Below the pieces are notes generated by a model. It was not told the DNA's origin. It made no database searches and worked only from the letters and a program-made list of their open reading frames with translations. Below, piece after piece: positions 20,384-30,196 of a DNA stretch of 64,000 nt. Origin of the DNA: Limnomonas spitsbergensis (taxonomy: Eukaryota > Chlorophyta > Chlorophyceae > Chlamydomonadales); the NCBI GenBank assembly GCA_037349105.1, contig JAYJMM010000093.1:2232001-2296000 (forward strand), written 5' to 3'. A program made the position numbers and the translations under genes. Position 1 is the first letter of the stretch; every line of letters begins with the position of its first letter.

Positions 20384-20560
20384 GCCAATGACGTTATAAC
20401 TCTGGGCCCTGCTCAAAAAGAAGGTTCGGCCGCGTGGGTGCCTTAGTAAAAAGGGCAGAAAAAAAGAGAAGGGGGTAACAAAAAGTGAAGGGGCAGACAA
20501 AAGGCTGGGAAGGAAAGGCCAAGGAAGTTCAAGTCTCTGAAAACGTCTACACCTCAACGA
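20384..20560 (-). mobile_element. LINE 3'-tail fragment
   Basis: 'caatgacgttataactctgg' and 'ggttcggccgcgtgggtgcc', then a 'gggtaacaaaaagtgaaggg' stretch resembling the 3' UTR of the LINE at 44.3-44.5 kb, end near 'gtctctgaaaacgtctacac'. The orientation is minus. Confidence 0.75.
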
Positions 20561-20576
20561 TTTATACAGCAACATG

Positions 20577-20835
20577 TTTAGAACAGTGCATACCCGCAGG
20601 GCCCTGCTGAACGCTCGGCCACGTGGGGCTGGTAGGGAACGACTGGGCGCAATTCCAGCTACCATGCACAGCCTGGGCCATGGTGATGCCATACCAACCC
20701 CCTATGTGAGGGGGCAGGAACATGGAACCCGGCGCACTAGGCGGGGGGAGAGAGAAGATCGAGTGGCGGGCTCGATCCCTCAACCTCTGGGTATGGATGC
20801 AACATGTATGAAGGCATTCCAGACATTCCAGAGTA
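20577..20835 (-). mobile_element. tRNA-headed SINE, copy S2
   Basis: Reverse-strand copy of S1: tail 'gccctgctgaacgctcggcc' at 20600, body 'accatgcacagcctgggcca' and head with a B-box-like 'gggctcgatccctcaacctc'. About 180 bp of the tail side matches 61089-61262 closely. Confidence 0.7.
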
Positions 20836-21119
20836 TTGTACCGGCGCCTGTGTGGTGTTTGGGCCCTTAATGCATTCTTTCCTTTTAGTCTCACGACCCT
20901 GAAGGGCATTGCTTTCGTGCTAGCCTGCATGGATGATTCCGGAGTATAGTGCTTTTGCGGCCTATCCTATGGGCCCTTGTAGCTCTGTTTTCTTTTACCT
21001 GACGTTCCTTTGGGTTGTTGTTTTCGCTTGCTTGCTTGGATGGTATTCGGGACCGCAGCGGGATGCAGATGCATATAGGCCACCGATCCAGGCAGCAAAA
21101 TAGAAGGCCTAGCAACGTC
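20836..21119. other. Short unassigned stretch
   Basis: No gene, RNA or repeat recognised. It lies between SINE S2 and a run of LINE tails. Confidence 0.4.
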
Positions 21120-21870
21120 TCAGTAGATCGATGATGTTACACCTCTGGCCTCTCGGCCCTGCTCAAAATACTTGGCGGCGTAGTCACCCTACTGATTAGC
21201 CAGCAAGTCCGGTTCCAACACGGGCTGTTGCTTATTTCGTTCTGTCCTCCCAACCCTTTAGACTTTAGACTTAACTTTTGCGCCCATGCGGCCGAGCCTT
21301 CTTGAGCAGGGCCCAGAGGTGTTACGTCATTGGCTTATTTTGATGCGAATGTTTCGGCTTATATTGTCTCTAGAAACAGGGGCATCCCCCTGCCTAGAAT
21401 AGCTGAGACATATGTGGATGGCGTTGTCACCCAAGTTGTGATTGGCGTCGTTACTGGGCTGTAATTCGCTCGTTTACCACTCAGCGCACATGCTCTACTT
21501 CTACGCCCGGTGGTCGGTGGGTAGGTCAATGACGTTACACCTCTGGGCCCCGCTCAAAAAAGGCTCGGCCGCGTGGGCGTCTAAGTAAAAGGGGCAGGCG
21601 AATAAAAGGGAAAGGGGTAAAAACACGTTGGATGGGTGGAACAATAATTGCCTGGGAAATATTTGTGATTTGATTCTAATTACAACGAGGGGCCCACCAC
21701 TGGGCAGCCGTTATCCCTAATGCTAGGTCAATGACATTACACCTCTGGGCCCTGCTAAAAAAAGCTCGGCCGCGCGGGCGCCCAACTGTCCCGTTGGAAT
21801 AAACTCAACTGAAGGTAAGAGGCAAAGAAGGAGAAGAAAACAAAGGAGAAAGAAATACCCCCCCCAAAAG
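21120..21870. mobile_element. Cluster of four LINE 3'-tail fragments
   Basis: Tails lie at about 21125-21200 (-, diverged), 21278-21335 (+, 'gcagggcccagaggtgttac'), 21527-21640 (-, 'caatgacgttacacctctgg') and 21726-21870 (-). Each is short and ends at the conserved terminus, so these are independent 5'-truncated insertions. Between them (21340-21525) I see nothing. Confidence 0.75.
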
Positions 21871-22689
21871 GCATCCCTAATGCTAGGTCTGGAGAGCAAG
21901 GTCCCAGAAAAACAAACCGTTTTTAGATTTCTACAATGCTGAAAGAGCTTAAGAGGGAGCATCCCGCTCGAGGAAAGCCAGGCTACAAAAGAAATGTCTG
22001 CCACTCCAATCAAGCAACATGCAACGTCAAGGCAAAGACCGAAACTCTGAAGACCTGGCCGAAAAACTACCGAAAGCTAGTAAAAATGTCAGGTATGGAC
22101 ATGCCAGGAATGAGTGACACTCCACGTCCCAGCATAAAAAGTGCCATTTATTTGTTCTTACAAATACCTTGGGTTGCGTTCAGGGCCTCGAACTGCACAT
22201 GATCTAGGAAGGGTCACATACCTGTATTCTACGAAAAGTTCGAAATGGACCCGTTTACCCTTAGCGACCTTCCTGTGTAGGGCAGGTGGGTGTAGGGTCC
22301 AGACCTTCCTCGGATACTTTATCGGAATCACCGCGCAGGCAAAAATCACCACTCCACTCTGCACAACGGCGAAATTTGGGAAACAATTATTTTCCGGCTG
22401 TGCAGGAGCGATTTTGACTGGTTTTTGATTGGATCGTTTCGTCCGTTCACCCCAGGTGCTCACCCCGTCCGTGACTGACTGGTCCACGTACCTGGGTTTG
22501 AAATAATTTTAAACCGCGCAGCAGGTCCGCGCACCCCAACAAATAAATTATTGATAGTAGAGTCAAACCGGTTCTACGGTACATGGAAGATGCGCTACAT
22601 GATTGCCTCCAGTCCCCTAGCGAAAAGAAGAAGCTCAGGGAGAGGGGTTGGGCAGGTCCCAGTGTCCCACGGACTTATACCAGATGTAC
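21871..22689. other. Unassigned stretch
   Basis: No exon with convincing splice sites or motifs was found on either strand. Open frames of 90-110 codons (21936-22202, 22158-22487) have no recognisable family features. Confidence 0.4.
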
Positions 22690-23078
22690 TGGGTCAGGCA
22701 TGAGTGGGAGGCTCTGGTTTTTGTAGATATGGTCGACATCATGGAGGGCTGGCTTTTTGAGTTGGGGAATTGTATTTCTTTCGCTTTGGGGGGGAGGGGG
22801 CGGGGTCTTTCCTGCTTGCTCCTTTCTTGCTGACTTTCGTCCCTTTTTGTTCACTTACCGTATTCGAAATGTTGTCATTGACTCCATTACGGCGGGAAAC
22901 CGTCTCGCTGCCTTTCCTTTTTTGTGAGGAGGGGGGAGGGATATTTCCGTCTCCTTTGCGTTCCTCTCTATCTATCCGTTAACCTCTTCCCTTTAGTTTC
23001 CTTTCCACAACTTTACTGTTGGGCGCCCTCGCGGCCAAGCCCTTTTAGCAGGGCCCAGAAATGTAATGTCATTGACGT
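22690..23078 (+). mobile_element. 5'-truncated LINE copy with end of ORF and 3' UTR
   Basis: 'gtgggaggctctggtttttg' leads into a remnant reading VDMVDIMEG, the diverged C-terminus of the LINE protein (AFVDDVVDIVEA in the copy at 44.5 kb). A T/C-rich UTR follows and then the tail 'gggcgccctcgcggccaagc' and 'gcagggcccagaaatgtaat'. Minus-strand copies have the same order. Confidence 0.75.
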
Positions 23079-23299
23079 GCATGGCTCAGTGCTAGGCAGT
23101 ACATAATTCAGTGCGTGTCAGGCGACCTTTGGCTGCAAGAAAGCCACAATACGCCCTTGGGGATCCAACCTTGACCAGCGTACGGCCTTTGGGGTTATCC
23201 ATGCCTATATCCATGCCATCAGCAGGTGGGAACAGTATCCCATTACCCCATTCTACTGCAGCAGAATTAAGAATAAAATAAAAATGCAGTTTAGTATAT

Positions 23300-23379
23300 G
23301 ACGACGTGGCCGAGCGGTCTAAGGCGTTGGATTAAGGCTCCAATCTTCACAGGCGCGGGTTCAAATCCCGTCGTCGTCA
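23300..23379 (+). tRNA. tRNA-Leu(AAG)
   Basis: An 80-nt type II cloverleaf. Acceptor arms GACGACG and CGTCGTC pair perfectly. The anticodon stem TTGGA/TCCAA encloses the loop TTAAGGC with anticodon AAG. A long variable arm follows, then T arm GCGGG-TTCAAAT-CCCGT and discriminator A, as expected for leucine. There is no intron and no encoded CCA. A T4 stretch two bases downstream fits RNA polymerase III termination. Confidence 0.97.
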
Positions 23380-23384
23380 GGTTT

Positions 23385-24498
23385 TATATTCGAAATGTCG
23401 TTGGCCTGGAATGTCCGCTTGACTACCCATGGCAGTTTCAAGTTTGCGCCTCCCGAAACTCGCCAACGCTGTGAAGAGTGTCGACCACCGGTACATTGCC
23501 CGTCGGATGCATAGAAAAAAATCAAGAACTATCATACACAGGAACTCAACCTTCATTTCCAGCTAAGGTTGTGTTTCCACTGGTATTCTGTCGGGCAACC
23601 GACACGGTTAAAGGCCCAATTTCGACCCAACTGCCGCAAACCGACACGGTTTAGCCTTTCTGAAACCACGCATTCGAGAATAGCCTATACCTCGTCGATG
23701 ACCAGGGTTTAAGCTATTCTGTGAGTTGGTTGCCTCTTGGTTTAAGGAACCATCTCCGCGCGAAAGATCCTTCGGCATTAAAGACGCCATTTCTATAGCC
23801 AGATCGAAATAAGCGGCGACACTTGTGGTTCCGAGGTCACGAATCGTCGCAGAACGTATCGGCGCCCCGAGATCAGACCTCTGGCACCAGGAAGTTCGCT
23901 GTGAACTTGCTGGATTACAGTGGAAACAGTTTTGGTTTAAGGCGTGAAAAAATCACGATCGCGAGCAAGCTTACCGCATAGCTGCGGGCCCAATTCCACT
24001 TGGGCGCTCACCGGAACGCGTTCCGGTGGCGGTTTATCTGGTTGGGCGAGGCTTGATGAAAATACTTGAAACGCAATTCCACTTGTATCCGGAACGTGTT
24101 CGGGTACGGCTGAGACCGACTCTCTCTAGAGAACAGCCTGTCAGGCATTTGCCTTATCGCTTCGTGTATCTAGAGTGTTCTGTCTACTTGTCTCGGTTAG
24201 CATGATAGTCATGATTGACAAATGTCGAGTTGCAAGGTACGTGCAGCAAGGGATGCCCTGGCACTGTCGAAGTTGGGTGTAGCAAATGGCAGGCCGCTGC
24301 TAAACGATAGCCCAGGCGATCGGAGGGACTGCTAGGGGGCACGCGTCGAAATTCGCCATTGGGTTGGCAAGATCGGTGCAAACTTCTACGCGGGAAAGAT
24401 TCAAATGAAGTATTATGTGTTTCGTTTTCAACGAGGGCCCTTTCGCCTCAAGGTCCCTATTCCACAGGTAAAGTCCTGAGAGAGTGGAGAGTTCAGGG
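23385..24498. other. Unassigned stretch between two tRNA genes, with a 20-bp palindrome
   Basis: No coding region was recognised. 'accgacacggtt' occurs twice (about 23598 and 23640). A perfect 20-bp palindrome, CACCGGAACGCGTTCCGGTG, lies at 24009-24028, and a looser 'ccggaacgtgttcggg' follows at about 24090. Function unknown. Confidence 0.5.
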
Positions 24499-24514
24499 AA
24501 AAGTGTGCTTCTTT

Positions 24515-24595
24515 TTAAAAGTCCCGCGCTCTGCCACTGAGCTAGCCGGGACACAGTCTCCCGACGGGGGGGTCGAACCCTCGACCACGGGATTT
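24515..24595 (-). tRNA. Circularly permuted tRNA-Lys(UUU) gene
   Basis: On the minus strand the 3' half (24592 down to 24558: anticodon 3' stem TCCCG, variable TGGTC, T arm GAGGG-TTCGACC-CCCCC, acceptor GTCGGGA, discriminator G) is followed after six bases (ACTGTG) by the 5' half (24551 down to 24515: acceptor TCCCGGC, TA, D arm GCTC-AGTGGCA-GAGC, G, stem CGGGA, loop CTTTTAA). Rejoined in tRNA order this is a full cloverleaf: acceptor 7/7 with one G-U, D stem 4/4, anticodon stem 5/5 with anticodon TTT, and T stem 4/5 with one A-C. The break is in the anticodon loop, where known permuted pre-tRNAs are cut. T4 at 24499-24502 could terminate transcription. Two broken tRNA pieces side by side is the alternative, but the perfect complementarity argues against it. 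Confidence 0.85.
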
Positions 24596-24609
24596 CGTTT
24601 CCTTTGAGG

Positions 24610-25099
24610 TGAAGAAAGCACTGGATATGCTTGACTACATAGCTCCAAGTACCGACAAAGAAGTTTTGGAGGGCGTACGTGGTCGATCTGTAGGTTGCAG
24701 GCCGGAATCGTAGAAGCCGTTTCGATTTTTGTTGTTTTGCGTGATCGGTGTGTCCTGACTTACGTCGGGGGGGAGGCTGGGAGGCTAGGAGCCTCCTAAG
24801 GTCCCCCGGCCGGTGGTGTTGGGGACCCATTTTCCAGGATGCAGGTTATGGGCGTGACGTGACGCGTACCGTAATGTCTGTTTGGCAGTTGTATGCCTGG
24901 TAGCAGTTGAGTTTCGGCTGGGGCGAGCGGGTCGGAATACGGCATATCCGTCCGTGTTAATGTTGCATCTTTCAAGCGTCAGGCACTCAGGCAATGCAAT
25001 GCAGCGCAGTGCAACACATGGCGGGGGGAGGTTCAGGGCATGGGTTGCAGCCTACAGTCTGGACACGAACATAGGTGAGTGGGTGTGCGGCATGCATAG
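24610..25099. other. Unassigned stretch
   Basis: No gene recognised. Short runs of 'ggaggctgggaggctagga' occur near 24771. Open frames on both strands lack motifs. Confidence 0.4.
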
Positions 25100-25109
25100 G
25101 GGGTACTCA

Positions 25110-25210
25110 GGGCCCCGGTGGTATCACACTAGATAGGGTGAGCAACTTCTGTGCCGACCCAAGGGAGAAGTTGGTATCAACCTGTGAGCAACATTCAAAC
25201 CTGAGCAAAC
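25110..25210. repeat. Direct repeat, left copy (partner at 29210-29310)
   Basis: 'cccggtggtatcacacta-atagggtgagcaa' followed by 'gagaagttggtatcaa' and 'tgtgagcaa' matches the right copy 'cccggtggtatcacacttca', 'gagaaattggtatcaa', 'tctgagcaa'. The pair, about 4.1 kb apart, brackets the repeat-protein gene, so the two could mark element ends. 'ttggtatca' resembles the start of a tRNA primer-binding site, but no LTR was seen. Confidence 0.5.
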
Positions 25211-25685
25211 GCAGTCTTCTGCATTTTTCATTGACCTCTGTATCTCCAACATATTCTACAATGAAATTCTAACGGGGCCATGACATTCGGCAGACTGTCC
25301 TACCCCTCTTCGGATAAAGGAGGGGCACCTGTGCGATCTCTGTCCCTGGAATTGAGGGGTGCAGTTATATACAATACTGAATTAGGGGTAGGATACGCGG
25401 AGGAACCTGGCAAAACGCAAAACCTTGACTTGGTCTTTCTCGATATTCGCTCCGCGCTGCTGTCACGTGGAAGAGGGACAAGCATGGTATCCATGGGCCG
25501 AAGCCCGTCCAGAAGTACCTGTCCAGCGGCGATTTCACAGTCAAGCTAGCTCAGCAGATGACGAGCAGGGGCAAGACGACGACCGCTTGGGACGAAGCCC
25601 TGCAGTTCTACAGGCTAGTGATAAGAATGCTTTGAGTGATGCATCAGACATTTCCCCTTCCATGCATGCTCCCATCTAGTGGTCC

Positions 25686-27854
25686 ATGTCCTCCAGTGGT
25701 CAAAACTGGAGCCCAGGGCAGCATGCAGCAACATGGAGGTGCCGCCTCCCCCCTGTCTCAGCTGGCCTAGGCCTGCTGGAGCCCATGGCAGCATGCAGCA
25801 ACATGGAGGTGCCGCCTCCCCCCTGTCTCAGCTGCCTAGGCCTGCTGGAGCCCAGGGCAGCATGCAGGATCATGGAGGTGCTGCCTACCCCCTGTCTCAG
25901 CTGCCTAGGCCTGCTGGAGCTGAGGGCAGCATGCAGCATCATGGAGGTGCTGCCTCCCCCCTGTCTCAGCTGCCTAGGCCTGCTGGAGCTTAGGGCAGCA
26001 TGCATCATCATGGAGGTGCTGCCTCCCCCTTGTCTCAGCTGCCTAGGCCTGCTGGAGCTTAGGGCAGCATGCAGCAACATGGAGGTGCTGCCTCCCCCCT
26101 GTCTCAGCTGCCTAGGCCTGCTGGAGCCCACAATAGCATGGGCCTTGTACCTGATGGCTAGGGCTGCTGGAGCTCTGGTCATGCTTCAAAGCCTGGAGCT
26201 GCTGCCACCCACTTCAGCTTAGCAAGCTAAGGTTACCCTGTCATTCCCTGGCATCGCTGACCTGCCTGAAACTGAGGAGTTGTTCCTGTACGAGTACCTT
26301 GACCGTCAGCTGCTCCCAGCGGGTGTGTCTGATGTGGCAGAGCTGATCAAGGAGACTAAGCAGCTCTTCAGATCGCGCCGGGGAGCACCGGCAGCATGGC
26401 GCCCTGCCCCCCCCCCCCTCCCTCCAGGACTTGGGACAGCACAGGGGGCCCACTGTCTCTGACATCCTTGCTGCATTGGCAGCAACACGTGATGACCCCC
26501 ACAAACTTATGCTGCTAGCTGATCATGCTGCAAGCCAGCTTGGAGGTGCCGCCTCCCCCCTGTCTCAGATCCCTAGGTCTGCTGGAGCCCAGGGCAGCAT
26601 GCAACAGCCTGGAGCTGCTGCCACCCCCCTGTCTAGGAATGCTGGAGCCCAGGGCAGCATGCAGCAGCCTGGAGGTGCGGCCTCCCCCTTGTCTCAGCTG
26701 CTTATGTCTGTTGGAGCCCACAGCAGCATGCAGCAGCCTGGAGATGCTGCCACCCCCCTGTCTAGGCCTGCTGGAGCCCGCAGCAGCATGCAGCAGCCTG
26801 GATCTGCTGCCACCCCCTGTCTCAGCTGTCTAGGCCTGCTGGAGCCCGCAGCAGCATGCAGCAGCCTGGAGCTGCTGCCACCCCTATGTCTCAGCTGTCT
26901 AGGCCTGCTGGAGGCCACAGCAGCATGCAACAGCATGGAGCTGCTGCCACCCCCCTGTCTCAGCTGTCTAGGCCTGTTGGAGCCCACAGCAGCATGTTGC
27001 AGCCTGGAGCTGCTGCCACCCCTTTGTACTTGATGGCTAGAGCTGCTGGAGCTCAGATCATGCTTCAACAGCCTGGAGCTGCTGCCACCCCCCTTGGCCT
27101 GCCATCTTCGTTGGACAGCCAGGACCTTTTACATGAGTGCCCTAGGCTCAAGAGGCCTGCTCCTCAGGATAAGGCACCCAACAAGCATGCCAAGGTGGGT
27201 GTGGTCAAGTCCAATCAGAGGAAAGGGATGTGGCTCAGGCACCATGTGGGGGCTAAGCGTGCTACATTGTCATCAGCATGCACGCCTATCAGTACCCCAT
27301 CAGAGATATCGATATCCTTGTTCAACCAACTCTTCCCCAAGTTCTCCAGCAAAGGACGGACGACAGACTGGGATGCAATGGCTAGGGAGTTCAATAATGA
27401 GGTGGTTCATGCCCAGGGCCAACAGCAGTCCGCAGGGGCCCAGGGCAACAGTCTCAGACCAAAGACCTCGAGGCAACTGCTTGAATCCCAGAAGAGGGTC
27501 ACCAATGAGCTGTGTGGGAGGGACACTGCTGCTTTGAGTGAGGCACTGAGCTGCACATCCATGCAGCCCCCTCCCTTCACTCCTGGTGTGCAGAACGCCA
27601 TCGACGCCATCAGCCTAGTTCTGGATGCAGCCAAGGCCATCAAGAGGATGGACAGTGCTTCTCCAGCATTAGCTGCTGCTCTTATTGTGTCCAGGAAGCA
27701 GTTTGCCAGCAAGGCCAAGGAGAACAAGGGCACACGGCAGGGGGAGGGACAGAAGAGGTGTGCTGCTTGCAACACGATGCCTAAGGTTGGCGTCGGGTTG
27801 TATCAGCACCGGGCCACTTGTGAGGCATACCAGGCAAAGTATGGGAAAAAGTAG
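25686..27854 (+). pseudogene. Repeat-rich protein with C-terminal Cys/His motif, broken by stops and frameshifts
   Basis: The first part (25700-26220) has about six 69-bp units reading PLSQLPRPAGA-GSMQ-HGGAAS with in-frame TAGs. A non-repeat domain follows ('SVAELIKETKQLF'-like region, about 26225-26400, including LPETEELFLYEYLDRQLL). A C12 run near 26405-26417 shifts frame to 'TVSDILAALAATRDDPHKL'. A second array (26540-27090) has about ten units of PLSQL-RPAGA-SSMQQPGAAAT, with another shift near 26812 in a C-run. The C-terminal 250 residues (to 27854) read 'TTDWDAMAREFNNEV' (Myb-like spacing) and end in C-x2-C...H-x3-C. Family not recognised; it may be element-encoded. Frameshifts sit in homopolymers, so sequencing error is possible and a single frame of about 700 residues may exist. 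Confidence 0.55.
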
Positions 27855-29209
27855 GGTGTGTTCTTCACTTCTGCAACCTCTACTCATGCTTCAGAATGCT
27901 GACTGATTCATTTGGTATTTGAGATCAATTATGGATTCAGACAGGATGAACAAGGAGCATGATTGCCAGCATACTTGCTATTTTGTTTGCTTTGTTAATT
28001 TGATTTTAAATTTAGAACAACCAGAAACATTGGCAGTAGTTTCCTGTACTTTTTGGAATGTGTGAATTGGATTTGTCTGATCAGGCCATGTAGGAGCCTG
28101 AGTGTGGATGAGAAGCTTTGCATGAAGCTGGATACAAGAACGGCTCGTTAGCTTGGTTTGTTTCATGGCTGACCTGCAATTTTTTCTGTGCATGCATGCT
28201 GCCTACAGAGTGAGAGGTGTGACTGTGTATCCCGAGTGTGGGATGTGAGGCCGCTGCCACTTTTTGTCGTCTGATGACCGACAACTGGCATGCATAAGCA
28301 GAATATATTTAATAGCAAGTTCAATAACAACTGGGTTGCCCTCGAGGCCCACTGCAATTTGACGGTCGGTACATGCAACTTCCCCCTTGAGGCAGATCAC
28401 GTGCTGCAACTTCTCCCATAGACGCGCCTACGGTCTAAGAAGTTGCTCTATTAATATCGCGTGCAGCGCTGCGCGCTGCACGCGTCTCCCTATTTCCCCC
28501 TACTTCCACACTTTCTCTCCCTATGTAGTTGCTATTTTCCCGGGCCCTACGCACGATAGATAGGGTCATGTTTGAACGCACTTGGAAAACCTAGGCAGCA
28601 AACTGAACCGTGCGGAGAGCATAAATTTGGGAAAGGGACACGTTCCACAACAAGGATACCTTTCGAAAACGGAGGCTGACCAGTCAGAAGGCGCAGATCC
28701 ATGCATGCGGTGTCCCTCCTCGGCTCCACTTGCACGCGTCAAGCTAGTAGGTGTCCCTCCACTCACCCACATCAAGCCATTAAGTGTCCCTCAATAGTCA
28801 ACAGATGGCCTAATGTGCACCGTCACAGTCGTTTCAGGAGACTTGTCTCGGGCTAGTGGCGATTAACTTGTTGTGCAGAATCAGGAATTCGATAGCAGGG
28901 AAACGTTAAAGGAGGCTACCTATCAAATCTATGGCTGTAGATTGCTGTAAGAAAGAAAAAGTAACGGATTCGACCTGGGATGCTCCTTAGGAGTCACACA
29001 GTTATTGGAATTCACACAAGTTTTCAAACCGAAAACTGTTGGAACGGTCAAACGCCGTCGTTTCATCATTTTGAAGGGTGCTTCAGCTACAAAACAGCTA
29101 GATTATCACAGGAATTCAGTTGAATTTCGGCATGCGGCCGAGGGGGCCTGGTGCATCAAGCCCGTCTGCTATGGCCACGGGCCGTTGGTCGGTGAAGGAT
29201 TGGACTCAC
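27855..29209. other. Unassigned stretch with a strong inverted repeat
   Basis: No gene was recognised. At 28458-28484 the 12-base arms CGCGTGCAGCGC and GCGCTGCACGCG form a perfect inverted repeat with a 3-base loop. It does not resemble a bacterial terminator because no T-run follows. An 18-base element end, 'gggtgcttcagctac', lies at about 29077. Confidence 0.5.
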
Positions 29210-29310
29210 CCAGCCCGGTGGTATCACACTTCATAGAGTGAGCAAGTTCGGTGCTGAACCAAAGGAGAAATTGGTATCAAGCTCTGAGCAAGTTCATATC
29301 TCCGGAAAAC
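29210..29310. repeat. Direct repeat, right copy (partner at 25110-25210)
   Basis: See the left copy. The homology covers about 80 bp. Downstream (29311-29845) I see nothing recognisable. Confidence 0.5.
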
Positions 29311-29847
29311 TAGACGCATCAGGTATGTGCTATTTGATATTACCCCTCCCCTTGGTAGTCAGGTGCACTGAATACATACTCGCATGCTTCAAGCTCAGTG
29401 CCTACATACTGAGACTCATACAACCCATTCGAGTAGGCATCAACTCATGGACTCATGTCTGTTCGATCGTCCATTCCTCAAGTCACAGCCGGTGGCTGTT
29501 GCACAGGGTGTTGAATATTGTCTGCAGGATCACCGTGTTCATCACGTCTGTACAACCCCCGTGTTCGTTGGTGACGAGGCAGCGGGCCTCGCTACCAAGG
29601 TCTGAGCGGGCGCCGCCAATTTGGAGGATTTCACAGCCGTAATGATGCGTGAACAACGAGGCCTGCATGCGGCATACATCAGTGCACAGTCAGTCAGCAA
29701 TACAATAGCACGGCTGAGGCCCATGCTTCGGACAAATTAAGAGGTGTCCTGATTCCCAAACCTTAGGACGCAGGCCCAAGCTTCCTTCATTCACGCCCCA
29801 GGGCATATCTTTAGACTAGGCTCCTTTTTGACTCCACAATTAATGGT

Positions 29848-29930
29848 TACGGCGCGGCCGCGGCCTAGGCCCATGCCGCGCTGTTTCCTTAACCCTCACA
29901 CCCCTGCGGGGCGTAATTTTCTTTCTTATC
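29848..29930 (+). repeat. Hairpin element HP, copy 1
   Basis: 'ggttacggcgcggccgcggc', 'gcgctgtttccttaaccctc' and a small hairpin ending 'ggggcgtaattttctttctt'. It is the same family as the copies at 30.3, 31.0, 32.5, 32.7, 35.6-36.2 and 37.4 kb. Confidence 0.65.
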
Positions 29931-29984
29931 TAGACTAGGAGCAAGAGCGCTGTAATCCGACTGCATGCCAAGGCCCTCACCTCC

Positions 29985-30196
29985 CCCAGGGCTGAGACCA
30001 CAGATTGGGACAGTTTGCAGGGCAGCATGGGTGGTGGGGAATGTAGCTGAGGGTTTGCAGGAGTGGTGGGGAATGTAGCAGAGGGTTTGCAGGAGTGGTG
30101 GGGAATGTAGCTGAGGGATTGCAGGAGTGGTGGGGAATGTAGCTGAGGGATTGCAGGAGTGGTGGGGAATGTAGCTGAGGGATTGCAGGCCCTCAC
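29985..30196 (-). repeat. Donor-side copy and 32-bp minisatellite after exon 4 of the 30-34 kb gene
   Basis: 'cctcaccccc'-type donor text plus 'ggctgagaccacagattggg' (about 29990) repeats the exon end at 30197-30235. Between the two lie five units of about 32 bp ('tgcaggagtggtggggaatg' and 'tagctgaggg'). The exon edge has thus been copied outward into the intron. Confidence 0.8.

Noticed and set aside
25110..25210. A 5S rRNA-like sequence
   Set aside because: No 5S rRNA domain order was recognised; it is simply one of two similar repeats.
29217..29300. An LTR retrotransposon primer-binding site ('ttggtatcaagctctgag')
   Set aside because: No LTR pair or coding domains were found around it; the resemblance is short.
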